Below, piece after piece: positions 51,362-63,700 of a stretch of DNA of 64,000 nt (the stretch's first letter is position 1; each line of letters opens with the position of its first letter). A model generated the notes under the pieces. It searched no databases. It saw only the letters and a program-made list of their open reading frames with translations, and was not told the DNA's origin. Source of the stretch: Lacrimispora xylanisolvens (GTDB lineage: Bacteria > Bacillota > Clostridia > Lachnospirales > Lachnospiraceae); the NCBI GenBank assembly GCA_017084465.1, contig CP070896.1:2035001-2099000 (forward strand), in the 5' to 3' direction. The translations under genes were made by a program, and so were the position numbers.

Positions 51362-52654
51362 TTAGATCAGCTTAAACTGTTCCATAATATTTTCCTGATA
51401 CCCGGGGTGTCTGTGTTCTTTTATAAGTGAGCCAAGTGCCACCAGCCTCTTGTCAGTAAGACGGTTAAGCTTCTTAAGCCTTGATTCGCTGACTATTTCA
51501 GCAGAAATGGAACTTTGATATAATTCTGGCTCATAACGCCACAGCTTAAGCTGATCCCCATAGCGGGTAATCAGTTTTTGGGCAATATCAAGCCCTTCCG
51601 GATCAAAATCACCGGAATAATAAATCTCTGCACCACCCTTGACCAGTAAATCAAGGATAACAAGCACGGAAAGGCGAAGCTGACCGCCGGAACAGATGCA
51701 GGAAACAGTTTGATTTTGTTCTGTAAGCATTGAGAAAATTGAAGGATTTTCTACAACATAAACCCTTGGTCCTACTGGCTGTGCAGATCTTAAAAGACTC
51801 AAATTCTGCAGAGTTAATATCTGAGGCTCTCTTCTTTCCACATATGCTTCCATTCCCTTGTGGGATCTTCCACCTAAGATATATCCCTTGATTCCATAAC
51901 AAAGAACCCAGTTATATAAATCATCTTTTATAATACCTGCCCTGTAAAAAAGTTCTGTTCTTTCTTCCAGAGCAGTCTGGAAAAGATTGCATTCACCGCC
52001 TAAAAGAGTACGAATCCCCTGCAAAAGATACGTTAAGCTTCTTTTTCCTTCATCAAAATAATGGGGATTGCCGGTGATAGAAGCAGCAAATACCGGCAGC
52101 CTTAAATAATTATCTGAAAAAACTGGAAGGCTGTTTAAACCATGCGATATGACCGGAAGCTGTTCTTTAAACCAATCGGGACTGGAATTATAATCCCTTA
52201 TCATTAAGGTGTTTAAAGCACTCCCTTTTATCAGACCACTCTCTAACCATATCCCAGCCGGAGTTCCATGAAAGGAACGGACATACTCCATGAAATATTT
52301 TTCACGCGTTTTCTCCTCCATGGCCTTTCTTTCCTTATTGGAAACCAGCGCATCCTCAAGAACCATGGTAACCAATGCCTCTAAGCAGCATCCGGCAAAA
52401 CGAGTCCGTTCTATCGCCTTATTAATCTGTCTGACAGAGACGCAGAGTGTCTGCCCCTGATTTATCTCCACCTGTAAAAAACCCTCCAAAGACTCTGCCT
52501 CTTCCTCTGTCAGTTCAGATATAATAATCTTACCACCCAGCCGGGAGAGGGATTGATATTTTTCCCGAAGCCCTTCTAACAAACGCCGAAACCCCATGCT
52601 GCTAAAATACCGGACCGCTTCCTCCAGAAGCTCATCGCCGCTCCATTTCTCCAT
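51362..52654 (-). CDS. jetD: Wadjet JetD, DUF2399/TOPRIM nuclease subunit
   Basis: About 430 residues (the reading frame is open from 52804; ATGs at 52681 and 52654 are the likely starts, overlapping jetC). The N-terminal DUF2399-type part has RYFSSMGFRRLLEGLREKY and SLSRLGGKIIIS. The C-terminal TOPRIM domain has VYVVENPSIFSML, ICSGGQLRLSVLVIL and the acidic YYSGDFDPEGLDIAQKL. In Wadjet, JetD cuts plasmid DNA bent by the JetABC condensin. Last gene of jetA-jetB-jetC-jetD. Confidence 0.9.
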   Translation of the reverse strand: MEKWSGDELLEEAVRYFSSMGFRRLLEGLREKYQSLSRLGGKIIISELTEEEAESLEGFLQVEINQGQTLCVSVRQINKAIERTRFAGCCLEALVTMVLEDALVSNKERKAMEEKTREKYFMEYVRSFHGTPAGIWLESGLIKGSALNTLMIRDYNSSPDWFKEQLPVISHGLNSLPVFSDNYLRLPVFAASITGNPHYFDEGKRSLTYLLQGIRTLLGGECNLFQTALEERTELFYRAGIIKDDLYNWVLCYGIKGYILGGRSHKGMEAYVERREPQILTLQNLSLLRSAQPVGPRVYVVENPSIFSMLTEQNQTVSCICSGGQLRLSVLVILDLLVKGGAEIYYSGDFDPEGLDIAQKLITRYGDQLKLWRYEPELYQSSISAEIVSESRLKKLNRLTDKRLVALGSLIKEHRHPGYQENIMEQFKLI

Positions 52655-55600
52655 CTTTTGCAGGCCTTCTAACCTTTCCATTCCAGATATAGGGAAGTAC
52701 TGTAACGAATTTTGCATTTTCTTTCCGTAAAAGCTGGTAAATAGCCAGTTCGGGAACGGTTTCGCAGTCTCCCCATAAAATCTGTGAATTAATAATAAAT
52801 TCAAAATCCATATCTACCATAAGCCGGAACATATCGCTGATGTTCTGTTCATCCACGCCGGCAAATGCCTCATCTAAGGACACCAGTCTTGGGGCATCGT
52901 CTCTGGCTCCGTCGTATTTAGCCACTACGGAAGAAAATAGCGGAACGTACATGGACATGGCCTTTTCTCCGCCGCTGAAGGTGAAAAACGCATTATTGGT
53001 CAGTTCTTTTCTATTTTCTCCTGTTTTCTGAAAGAACAGCTGAAACTCAAACCACTTTCTATAATCCAGAACTTCTTTCATGACAGCATGAAAGCTGCGG
53101 ATACTTCCGGTATCTTCCATAATTCTTCTTGCTTCCTGAACTTTTGTCTGAAAATGAAGAGACAGCTGTTCTAATTCCTCTTCGCGCATCAGCCCTGCGT
53201 CCTTTCAACAGTTCTACCAGCTCTCTGGTATCCAGCTGTCCTTCCTCTTCGGCTTTTTTCTTCTTCCAGACCAGACTTAGTTTTAATCCGCTGGAGGTAT
53301 TCATACTGCCCATTAGCCGGTTCATTTTTTCTACCCAGCTCTCACTTTTATAGATTTTATAACGGATTTTCTTGCTCACTGTATTGGCAAGCACGTCTTC
53401 AAATAAGGTTCTGTCGCTTTCTTTTACCAGACTCTTCTGAATCTCCACGTCCCCGGAAAGACCTGAAAGGAGAATGTCATAGGAAACCTCTCTTCCCTTA
53501 TACTTGGCAAGTATGACAAGACGCTTAAACTCAGGCTCTATGGTACCTCTGGGTAGATCCTCGTAGTCTTCTTTCCCAAAAAACCGGCTGAATAGTCAGG
53601 TTGTAGTCCACCAGTTCACTTAAATTCTCGTAAAATCTCTGCTGGAGTAAGCTGCTTAATTCTCCGCTGTTTCTCAGCACCTCAGGCTTCAGCAGGCGGC
53701 AAACGCTGGCAGCTGCTTCGGGAATGATTTCCCACGACAATGTCTCAAGCAGGTTAACAAGGGATAAATTCTTTTCGTCAAAAAGACCTCTTTCCAGAAG
53801 TGCCAGATCCTGGCGCCTTTTTTCTTTCTGCTCCCTGAGTGCCAACAGCCTGTCTTCACCGAATTTATAATCCTTTTCATAACCGCTTTGCTTTAAATAA
53901 CAGTCCTTTAACTCTTCCGGAATAGCAGCGAGGCGTTTTATACAATGCTCCAGCTGCTCTCTCACAGACTCATAATCTTTTGCCTTTAACTGCTCATCAC
54001 AAGCGGATATGGTGCTGTTAAAGCCGGATACTTCCCGATGCTTTTTTCCAATATCGTATCGGATCTCATCAAGAAGGAGCAAAATCTCTTCCATACGATC
54101 CTGCAGAACACGGACATTTTCAAGAGAATGCAGATATGACTGATGCAGCAGCTCCAGTGATCCGATGGAATCGTAATAGGCTGAGGCTTCCTCTTTCGCT
54201 TCTCTGTATATGGATAGTTCACCTTTTAAATAGAGCTTTTTACTGTTTTCAGCCACGGCAAGTCCTGCTTCTGTCAGCTCTTTTTGGAGCAGAGCCACGT
54301 TTATCTCTTTTTCCGCCAGTTCTTCTTCCAGCTTATTTAAACGCTCCAACGTCTCATAAAGGTCCTTTATGGACTCTCTTACATCAAACTCCGATGGATA
54401 TTTGCCATACTCAGTCTCAAGCCTGGCTATCTGGTTTTTATTGTTTAAGAGCTGCTGTTGTGTCTCCTCAAATTTTTCAGCGCACAGAGAAAGTTCTTCT
54501 TCCAGATCCTGTATCTTTGCCAGACGGTACTGCTCTCTGGCTCTGACACCAATAAATTTTGCTTCATAGGAATGGGTGATGGTTCCTTTTAATAAGCCCA
54601 AACCAAATCTGCCCTCCTCATCAATCCAGGTCTGCCCTCCCGGTGCTGTAGCGACTGCTCCTAAAACAGCAGAAAGCTCCTGATAAAACAAAATATTGTC
54701 AACTTCAGAGGATATCTCCAGAAGTCTTGCTATATTTTCCTTTACTTTACTAATATCTCCGAAAATATAGGTATCTCTCATTCCCTCTCTGAAAGCCAGT
54801 ACCTGTTCCTGATAGTTTGCGGGAACCACAACCGCATCCAGCATTCCCATATAGTAAAGCGCCTCCTCCAGACGGTTTCTTTTCTGTCCATCCAGAGCTT
54901 CTGCAAAATCCACCACCTTATAGAAGGGGTAATGTGGAATTTTATGCTGATGCAGCCACAAACGGTTGCAAGTACGGGCTCCTGTTTCTCCGGCTCAGGA
55001 TCCTTCTTATTCTTCCAGTTTTCAAGCTCCTGGCTTACTTTCCTCCAAGCATCTTCCTCCAGTTCTCTTCGATGCTCCAGTTCCACACCAGTCTTTTGAA
55101 GAACAGACAGAATTCTGTCCTTATGCTCCCGAAGCATTTCCCTTGCTTCAAGAGAATCTGTAAGTGCATCGTAGGAGCGGATTCTGCTGGTATAGTAACG
55201 TTCCTCTTCTTCGGAAAGTGTCAATATGGAATTGCTTCTGACCCACTGATAAAACTGCTCCTCCCACTCACTTTTTATTTCTCTGCATTGCTCTTCCTGG
55301 TCTTTTTTAAGAACCAGATAACGCTGCTTTTCCTGCCTGGTCTTCTCCAGTCTGACCAGCTCCTCCTCCTGCTTTTCAGCAATCCGCTGCTTTTTTTCCA
55401 AAAGCCCGATTCCAAGATCAATATCCCGCCGGATCCCCGCCATCTGCTCTCTTAATGTGTGAAATGGATATGGGTTGGAAATATCTTTTTTTAGATCACC
55501 GGCCATAAACATATGTTCATCAAAGTTCAATACATCAAGACCTGCTTCCATCTCATCAAGAGCTTCTTCTATCTCTTTTTCCTGCTGCTCCAGCTTGTCA

Positions 55601-56731
55601 GTCTGTTCTCTTTCAGCATAAGAAAGCTCGGTTTCCTTTCTGGTTCTCTCTTCCAGACTTTTTTCCTTTTCTGCCAGCTCCTTCTCAGCCTGATGAAGCT
55701 TTTGCTCTGCCTCCAGTTTATGCTCCATCAGCTTTGAGAAATCACTGCTGTCCAAACGCTCCTTCTTCTCCTGAAGAGCCGTTTTTTCAATATTCAAGGC
55801 ATCTTCTCTTTGAATCTCCTTCTGACGGTTCTGGCTGCATTCTTCTATTTTTTTTCTGTATCCCTGCATATTCCTTTTCAAATTCCCGATATTCCTGATC
55901 TGCTTTCAGATACCGATCTGCTTTTTCGTACAAAACAGCCCGGTTGTACTGCTGATAGACTTCATTGATTCTGTCTGCTGCCTTCTTTCCAGTTTCCAGT
56001 TCCATCAGCCTTGTCTTTAAATTGTCCATATTCTCAATTGCCTCTGACATGGGGCGAAGATCCTCATCGGAAAGAGGTGACAGTGAGCTGCTTAATATCT
56101 CATTTAATACGGTTGGTTTAAAATCTTTGGAAAGTTTGGGTGTACGAAGCTGTATGAGTAAATCCACCAGTTCTTTGTACTCTTCTACATTTTCATAGCC
56201 AAAAAGAGTTTCATTTACCAGCTTCATATAATCATTTTGGCCATCAATTACCTGACCGCCATCACCCAGGCGGTTGGCAAGCTCTATCCGGCTTAAAGTA
56301 ATCTTATTTTTCAGTTCCTTATACAGAAAGAAATCTCTTCCTATGCGGCGTCCGTCCCGTATTATGAAATGCCAGGAGTCCAGTTTTTTATTCTTCTTTG
56401 CACAAAGACCGATGCCGATGGTGATATAGGAATCACTGTCCTTACGCTTGAATTCCATATATAAATAACCGGTCCGCTCTTCTCTGCCGTCATTCTCCTC
56501 AAGAAGGTAGTTCTCAAGCTTTCTTGCTCTGGTTCCAAAGGGATCCAGACGCTCTGCTGCCTTATTGCCATCTAAAAGAAGGGGGATAAAGCTTTGCATG
56601 GTAACAGATTTTCCTGATCCGTTTGATCCGCGCAGCAACAGCCGGCCATCCCTGAAATGAAATTCTTCCTCATCATAATACCAGAAATCAATCAGTCCAA
56701 TCCGGTTAATTACCCATTTACTGGTTTTCAT
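52632..56731 (-). CDS. jetC: Wadjet JetC, SMC-like ATPase (four frame breaks)
   Basis: About 1366 residues, normal for TIGR02680-type proteins. The N-terminal head has FHFRDGRLLLRGSNGSGKSV (Walker A). Two very long coiled-coil arms follow (Glu/Lys/Gln-rich, about residues 270-620 and 680-1000). The C-terminal head has FFTFSGGEKAMSMYVPLFSS (ABC signature) and RLVSLDEAFAGVD (Walker B with catalytic Glu). Frame breaks near 55850, 54970, 53575 and 53200. It is the motor that extrudes and senses small circular DNA. The start overlaps jetB by 14 bases. Confidence 0.92.
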
Positions 56732-57877
56732 TTAACGTTTCCTCCCCGCTTTTCTGTTCCAGATAACGCTCCGGATATCTTCCTGTCAGTTTTCCTGCTA
56801 CCGGCATAATCTCAGCCTCCTCTGTTACCTGATCAATTCTTAAAAAATCCAGACCTTCCATTTCTTCTACAATTGTCTGGATAAACTCCGGATCAGGCAT
56901 CTCACGGAAAGCCTTTGAAAATCCGCTGCCGTATTTTGTCCTGGTTGTCCGTATAATTTCTTCAAGCTTTATGAGTGGAAGATTGATTCTTTCATTCACT
57001 TCAACTTTTAATCCTCCTGATTCTACACGTTCCCTGATCTCTCCATGAAGGAGTAAAATGGCGTCAGATAAGCTGTTTCTGGCAGGGAATATCTTCCCAA
57101 GATCTCCTGTTTCTCCAAGAATTAAATAAGCACTTGATTTATAAACCTGAAGAGTCGCATCAACTAACTGTTCCAAATCATTTTCTATAACGCTCCGGTA
57201 ATTCTTCACGTAGTTAAAATCCTCATCCTGTCCATTCTCCCGATACAGTCCAAGGGAGAGCAGCAGCTTCCGGTATACCCTCTGCCGCCTGATCACCCCT
57301 CTGTCCTCATTCATGTCAAGCCACTCACTCTGAAATCTGCTACGGACTTATTGGCACTGATATCCCGGGTAAATGTTCTGGCAAAATATCTGGAAAGACC
57401 TGTATTCTCATATAAGGCTTCTGTTTCCAGGTCCGTGACAAACTGGTCCCCATTTCCGTCATCCATAACAAAGAGATCGTTCTTCATACAGAATTTCATT
57501 ACCCGAATCAGTCTCTGACGGTTGGCATACACGGTCCAGGACATCTGTCCTTCCGGATAGTTGCCGGTAATATATTCCGTCAGCTGGGATAGCACAAACT
57601 GCTCCTCTGCATCCTTATCTTCCAAAAACATTAGAATTACACAAAATAAAGCGTAGTCGGATGTGTCTTTGAATTCTCGAATCCCCATCCAGGGAAGGGC
57701 TTCTCCCGGCAGCTTTTCAAGCTTTATCAGACTGCTGTTGCTGATAATCCGGTACCCAAGCTTTTCTACAAGGAAGGGGCGAACCTCACTGATCTCGTCC
57801 TTAATCTGGTAATATTTATCTCTGTCCCTGTATTTTGATATCCACCGCTCATTCATCAGTTCTTCCAGTATATTCAC
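56718..57877 (-). CDS. jetB: Wadjet JetB, DUF2398 (kite-like) subunit (frame broken near 57320)
   Basis: About 386 residues, the usual TIGR02678 length. The first half has KDEISEVRPFLVEKLGYRII, DYALFCVILMFLEDKDAEEQ and RQRLIRVMKFCMKNDLF. After VADFRVS the frame changes; joined, EWLDMNEDRGVIRRQRVYRK is a conserved DUF2398 block. The second half ends PVAGKLTGRYPERYLEQ. An ATGA overlap at the break could suggest two genes, but the conserved block spans it. The GTG at 57877 follows GAGG and overlaps jetA. Confidence 0.85.
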
Positions 57878-59362
57878 AGATTTTTTCCTCCTCAAAGCAA
57901 AGCACAAATGCCGGCATTTCAAAGCTGCCATCCTGGCAATTTACGATACAACGTTCTTTTGTTCCTGGATTTTCCACATAGTAAACCCGTCCGTCTCCAG
58001 TTTTACCCATCCCATCGCCTTCTAACGCTCTGGCAAGCCAGCGAAGCAGAATATTCCGGGCGCTTTTTTCTAGAACAGGAAGCTTATTAAAATGAATCTC
58101 CCCATTTTTTAAGAAGCTGTCCATCATAAGCTGCTCCTTCTCCTGCTTTTCCATCTCCTCTTTTTTTGCCTGTTCTTTCTCTTCGGTATAATCCCTGATA
58201 AAGCTGCGTTCTGCTTTTTCTCTGTATTCCCGTATTCTGGGAGCGAGCTCCAGAGCGCAGGGAGGTTCTTCATAAATTCCGGCATTAATGCTGTCGGTGG
58301 TCTTTTGGAAATCTCCCTTCAAATGCATGGGCTTCTCCACTCCAAATACAACTGCTGATAAGCAGTGCGCTTCCTTCAAATTACTGCAAGACAAAAATGT
58401 CTCACACAGCTTTCTGTATTCTTCCTTACGATTCGCACCACTTGTGAACTGCTCACTGATCTGGGTGGCATATCTTGTAATTCTTCGAATGCTTTCATTT
58501 GTCATGTCAAAAAAGTCTTGATGCCTCACTTTGCACGCCACCAACCTCCATAAACCACTCCTGCATACTGGCAAAGCGACCTCTGGTCCGTTCATACAGT
58601 TCCTCTCTGTCCGGTTCCATATCCAGTCTGGGGATCGATAACTCATATTCTACAGTTTTCTGATATATCTGTTCCAGAGTCGCGGGCATGATGCGCCGCA
58701 TAATCTCTTCAATTACGCCTACATTTAACTGAAGTCCCTTCACAAAGGAACGGAGATATTCTATCAGCTTGTCCTTATACATCAGAAACTGAGCGGTTTT
58801 CATTAATTCTTCCGCTCTTGCACTATTTAGGTCTCTCATGTAATCCTGATAGTTTTGGTTTAAGCGGATAAAATCATTGTTTAGGCTATTCCACCAGCCA
58901 TATACATCTAAGGGGGATTTTTCTGAAATTTCAAAGATTCTTGACAATTCAATTCTTATTTTTTCAAGGAGTGTGGGTTCTAAGGAGGCCCCTTCCACGA
59001 AGAGTTTTTCCAACCGTATGGTCATTCGCTCAATTTCTACGGAATATTCCGCAAGCTGGTAGCGGTACTGCCTGTTTTTAAATGCTTCGATTGAAGTTAC
59101 CCGCTTGGTATCCTGCATGGTCAGAAGATTCCCCCCAGTTAACCAGGGCATCGAGATCCTGACGGCACTGATCAATGGTATAGTCGGAAAATTCCGGGTG
59201 GGAGGAAAGCTCCCGGTGGATTTCTTCCTGCTCCAGCCAGTACTTGATCTTCTCGTATTGCATATAGAAATAGCGAAGAATGACACGATAACGTCTGGCA
59301 TTCTCCGCCGTTAAATAGGCTGTTTCACGGATTGGTTTTAATAGCTTTTCGGTTAATTCCAT
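57849..59362 (-). CDS. jetA: Wadjet JetA, DUF2397 (kleisin-like) subunit (two frame breaks)
   Basis: About 504 residues, matching TIGR02677. The N-terminus MELTEKLLKPIRETAYLTAE and FYMQYEKIKYWLEQEEI is followed by QDLDALVNWGNLLTMQDT (joined over a G run at 59128-59133), the hallmark block of DUF2397. The second break near 58510 (six Ts for five) joins EASRLF to DMTNESIRRI. The C-terminal winged-helix end reads ENPGTKERCIVNCQDGSFEM. It is the first gene of the Wadjet operon, with its own promoter. Confidence 0.88.
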
Positions 59363-59396
59363 GGTTTTGCTCCCTGACTGCGTTATTTATGCTGTT

Positions 59397-59425
59397 ATGA
59401 TAGCAGATGAGGGGTGGATTTTCAA
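59397..59425 (-). promoter_or_regulatory. jetA (Wadjet operon) promoter
   Basis: TTGAAA (59420-59425), 17-base spacer, TATCAT (59397-59402) on the minus strand, 35 bases before the jetA start codon. The palindrome at 59456-59476 lies about 31 bases upstream of the -35 box. Confidence 0.6.
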
Positions 59426-59455
59426 TGGTTTTGTAGAAATAATGCGGTGGAGTTA

Positions 59456-59476
59456 AGGATAATATACTATTATCCT
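59456..59476. promoter_or_regulatory. Left copy of the 21-bp palindrome, candidate operator or module border
   Basis: AGGATAATA-TAC-TATTATCCT: perfect 9-base arms. It lies between jetA (minus) and the glycosyltransferase (plus). Its exact reverse complement recurs at 63856-63876. Confidence 0.7.
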
Positions 59477-59595
59477 GTCATAATGTAGAGTCATTAATCT
59501 AAAAACTACTAAACGAAAATAACTATCGGAAGAGGGAAGTCACATAATGCTTCTAAAAAATAATTAAATCAGTTAGTAAAACTAAGGAGAATGCC

Positions 59596-60663
59596 ATGAA
59601 GAAAGCAAGTATAATTATTTCTATAGACAATACGTTCGCAATTGTTAGTAATTTTTTTGAAATGCTTTTTTTACATATTTCCAAAGATTTATTTGAAATT
59701 ATAGTTATCGATGATTTTTGCTCTGATATTCAAGCCATGGCATACATAAACAAGTTGGCACAAAATGGACTAATTGATATACTGATTCCTTTAAAAAGCA
59801 AAAACGGATTCGGTAAAGCAAATAACATTGGTGCACGAAATAGTACCACAAATTGCTTGACTTTTATGAATTCTGATATAATAATAAACAATGATATTTT
59901 AGATCATTTAGTTGAAATATATTACAAAAAAGAATTTGCAGCTTTTCAGCCACTTTTACTTTATCCACAAACACAGTATATTCAGAGCGCTGGTCACATT
60001 TTTGCAACCTATTTTAATAAACATTCGTTGGAAAATAATACGGTTGATATTTTAACTAAGAAAGAACCAATAACCCGTCAAGCTCTAACACTTGCTTTTT
60101 GTGTAATAGACAAGGAATCCTTTTATGAAGCTGATGGTTTCGACGAATTCTATTATAATGGTTATGAGGGAATTGAACTTATTTTAAAGATCAGCCAAAA
60201 ACATAAATGTGCCATAATTCCATATTTACATGCGTATCATGTCAGAAGCGTAGCAGTCAATAATACAGTATTTGATGAAGAGCAGAAGATTCCATACTTT
60301 TGGTGTAGATGTTCAAATATAATTAAAAATGATTATGTAGAATTTATACAACAATACATACCACAGGATTTATACAATATTTATTATATAGGAATTCAAT
60401 TAACTTCCTTAGACTTGCTCACAGAAGTTAAAAACGCAGGAATTAAAATAACCGAAAGTTTACTCTTTATTAACAAAGGTCAGGTCGAACTTTTTTCGAC
60501 TCTTCCCCATGCTTTTATAAATTCACTCAGTCCATTATTATTTTTATGTGACAATTATACTCAATTAATAAAAAATAAGCTGTGGATACATATGAGAAAC
60601 AATAAAAAAGATTTGGTTATAGATTCCAATGGAAATGTCAAACGCATTATAGATTTAATATAA
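59596..60663 (+). CDS. Family 2 glycosyltransferase-like protein, AT-rich, substituted active-site block
   Basis: 355 residues; start after AAGGAG. The GT-A fold begins ASIIISIDNTFAIVSNFFEM with IIVIDDFCSD, NGFGKANNIGARNS and the DXD-like TFMNSDIIINNDI. The usual catalytic-base block (FxxxYEDxDL) reads FYYNGYEGIELILK, so the Asp is replaced by Gly. The C-terminal ~140 residues are unfamiliar. The codons are clearly AT-rich compared with genes before 59.4 kb, suggesting transfer. It is convergent with the STAND gene and bounded by the shared palindrome. Confidence 0.75.
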   Translation: MKKASIIISIDNTFAIVSNFFEMLFLHISKDLFEIIVIDDFCSDIQAMAYINKLAQNGLIDILIPLKSKNGFGKANNIGARNSTTNCLTFMNSDIIINNDILDHLVEIYYKKEFAAFQPLLLYPQTQYIQSAGHIFATYFNKHSLENNTVDILTKKEPITRQALTLAFCVIDKESFYEADGFDEFYYNGYEGIELILKISQKHKCAIIPYLHAYHVRSVAVNNTVFDEEQKIPYFWCRCSNIIKNDYVEFIQQYIPQDLYNIYYIGIQLTSLDLLTEVKNAGIKITESLLFINKGQVELFSTLPHAFINSLSPLLFLCDNYTQLIKNKLWIHMRNNKKDLVIDSNGNVKRIIDLI

Positions 60664-60670
60664 TAAAACT

Positions 60671-60698
60671 CCAGAATAGCCTAGTGGGGCTATTCTGG
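60671..60698. terminator. Hairpin between the glycosyltransferase and STAND genes
   Basis: CCAGAATAGCC pairs perfectly with GGCTATTCTGG around TAGTGG; it can act on both convergent genes, though T runs are weak. Confidence 0.75.
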
Positions 60699-60703
60699 AA
60701 GCA

Positions 60704-63700
60704 CTACCAAATGCGTGTGTCTAAAATATAGACATTGGACATAGCGTGATCATTAAAAAATGTAATATTATTTTTCAAACCTTTTGTATTATGAGTCCAT
60801 ACGCTTTGATAGTCATTACCCATCTGATTTAATTTCTTCTTTTCTTCGGTCGTTAATTCTTCTATCTGATTTGCTTTATTGGAATATATTAAATAAGCAT
60901 TTTTTATCATTTTATATAGCAATGCCAAACGTCCAGTAAAGGAAAAGCTTAATACATATTTTGATATATAGATATCATGTCTTATTTCTTCCTTAGAATA
61001 TCCCCCTCTAACCATCTTTAAAGCAGCTAACTTTAGTTTTGCTTTAGAATATAGTTCAATAAATTGTGAATGATAGAGTAAGTTTGAAGCTAACTCTAGT
61101 TCTTCTAAATTCTGCGTATGATCTTTGAGACATTTTAAATATGCCAATTCGCAGTTACAATCTAAAAGACGCCTATGCTCTGTACCTAGCGTTTCAAATA
61201 TTTCCTGCGCTTTTTGCATATACTCTAATGCTTTAATTAAATCACAATGATAGAACCCCTTTGAATAATCCATATACAAATGTCCAATATAATCCAGGCG
61301 ACTTAACTGTTCATTTATTAGATAATTATTTTTAAAGGTTTCTTCTGCCAGCTCATAATTTCCTAGAATTAGTTGAAGGACCATTTTTCGATTAATCAAA
61401 TTCAAATAAGCACAAATTAGATCCTCAGGTGAATTATTTGAGATAGTAGGTATCTGAATAATAGTCTCTTCTATAGTGTTCGATAAGCCAATTAAATTTA
61501 ATTCCCAATAATCAATGTTAATTATCTCTGATTGGGCACGGAATATGGTTCCCTGAACAGAACTATCGGCAATCAAAGAGCGACCGAATCTAATAACGTC
61601 ATTATAAAGCTTCTTCACTTTAGAAACTTCCTTAAAATATCCTGAAGAAACAGCTAATATAAACATGTCATATAATTCCTGACGGGATAGCTGTTCATCA
61701 AAGTTTATATATTTTTTAAAAGCTTTTGCTAATATATATGCTTTGTAATAATCTGTTATATTAAAGTAGTAGTATTCCAACTCGTGTGCTTCTGCTTCAA
61801 TCTGACAGTACACATGATATCCGCTTTTAATTAATAGTGAAAGAAATAAATATTTTTGATCATCTGAATCAGATTTACCACACATTTTTTTATGATATTA
61901 ATGGTATTATCCGACAATTTATTATCTTCAAAATATGCCTTTACATAAAAATCATGAAATGGAGCTATCTTCTTACCGACCCGTTTAAATACTTTTCGTT
62001 CAAGTAATAAATCCACTTTTTTATAATTAAAATATTGTGTTAGTTCTTTATAGTCAATGCCAAAGTTTACATAATATACGCACTCAATAATCTCGTAATA
62101 TTCTGTAAATTGTTGTAACTGTTCTTTATAAATAAAACTGTTTACAATTTGGGGCACTTCAAAAGAATGTACTATATTTGTTTCTTTGGTAATAGGGTCT
62201 ATCATATTATTTTCATTCTGATCTAAACTTTTCTTTAAAATATTGCCGAAAACGATTAGATCATCTGTCGCTCTGTTAAAGTCTATATCTCCATCAAAAT
62301 CAAAATAGTAATTTAGTGTGTTTAACTTATCTTCTTTCGTAAGCCCTTCCAGCAAATACGGCTTGATCCATTCTTTTCTGAGATCATCAATATTTACAGA
62401 AAACTCTTTATAGTTTTCTCGGCAAGCAATAATTAAGGCTTGATTGTTGGAAATATTCAAAAACTGAGTAACAAAACTTTTAAATACATTCAATATCACA
62501 TTACTAATCTTATGAATATCATCCAGTATTACTATTTGCCGAATTTGCGTACATACAGGGTAAATTAACGGAAAATTATGTAATTTTATTTTATGCATTA
62601 AATAATTAATGCATATGCCCGGAGAATTAAAATGGCCATTTATTAACTGTGTATAATAAATCCTTTGCTCTTCATTTGAAAGACTATCCAACTGTAGAAG
62701 AAGTGCCTCTTTATCGTATTCAAATATATTTCCAATATTAAGAAATAATAATATTTGTATCAATACCTTTATATCCAAATATTCATTTCCACTAAAAGAA
62801 AACATTAATACGTTATTGTTAATATTTAACTCTGTATATAAATACTGCATTAATCTTGTTTTTCCGGTAGATCCAGCCCCTAGAACAGGGATTAGAAAAT
62901 TATGTTCATTTGATTCAATTACCCATTGTGAAATTTCAGCTAAATATTTTTCTTGTTTCATATATGACAAAGATACATCCTTATTTGATATGATTGTTAA
63001 TCCGGATATTATATATGAAGCTAATACTTCATCATTTTTGACCAGCCAAAATTTTACATCTAATTTTGCTGGTTCTTGAGGAATTATCTCAAATTTATAT
63101 ATATTTTTCCCTCTATTAATAATAAAATCATCTGGATTATCAAATAATTTAGATCGATTTTGGGAAATAAACCCATTGATCTTTAACTGTACGTTTGATA
63201 CATCAATAGCGCTTACTAAAATAATATATAAGTAATAAACACTTTTTTCTACCAGATGGGTTTCTATTTTGTATTGGTTGATATTAAAAATATCCGTAAT
63301 TGTCGCTGCTAAAACTCGACAATCACTTATATCTTCTTGTTTTTCAATAGTCACTGCTTTAATGCCGTATTCATCCAATATTTCCGAATTATTTAGTAAC
63401 CAGCATTCAAATTCTTCTTTTAATATCAATTCAATCCCAATATTGGTTTTAATCTTAAAATCTCTTAAACGGTATTGATAAGTCTCTGTCATATGACTAT
63501 TGCTAATAAAACATATGGAAACATGTTTAGGATATAAAAGCGCAGAGATTAGTGTAGGATCCAGCTGCCCTTTCAGAAGTGTATGGGTATTCATACTCTT
63601 AGTAAATTTAGCTTCTGCCCAGTATTCAAAATCCTGATTTAGAACCTTATACTTACAATAAATATCTTTATTTCCGTCATTTCCAGGCGGAGTGAGTACC

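Noticed and set aside
57311-57318. ATGA overlap suggesting that jetB is two separate genes
   Set aside because: A conserved DUF2398 block (W..MNEDRG..RRQRVYR) spans the junction when one base is shifted, and the joined length fits the family; other breaks in the operon are clear errors.
61880-61900. Programmed frameshift at the A7 run in the STAND gene
   Set aside because: Homopolymer breaks of the same kind occur throughout the window in genes that are not recoded, so a read error is the simpler explanation.
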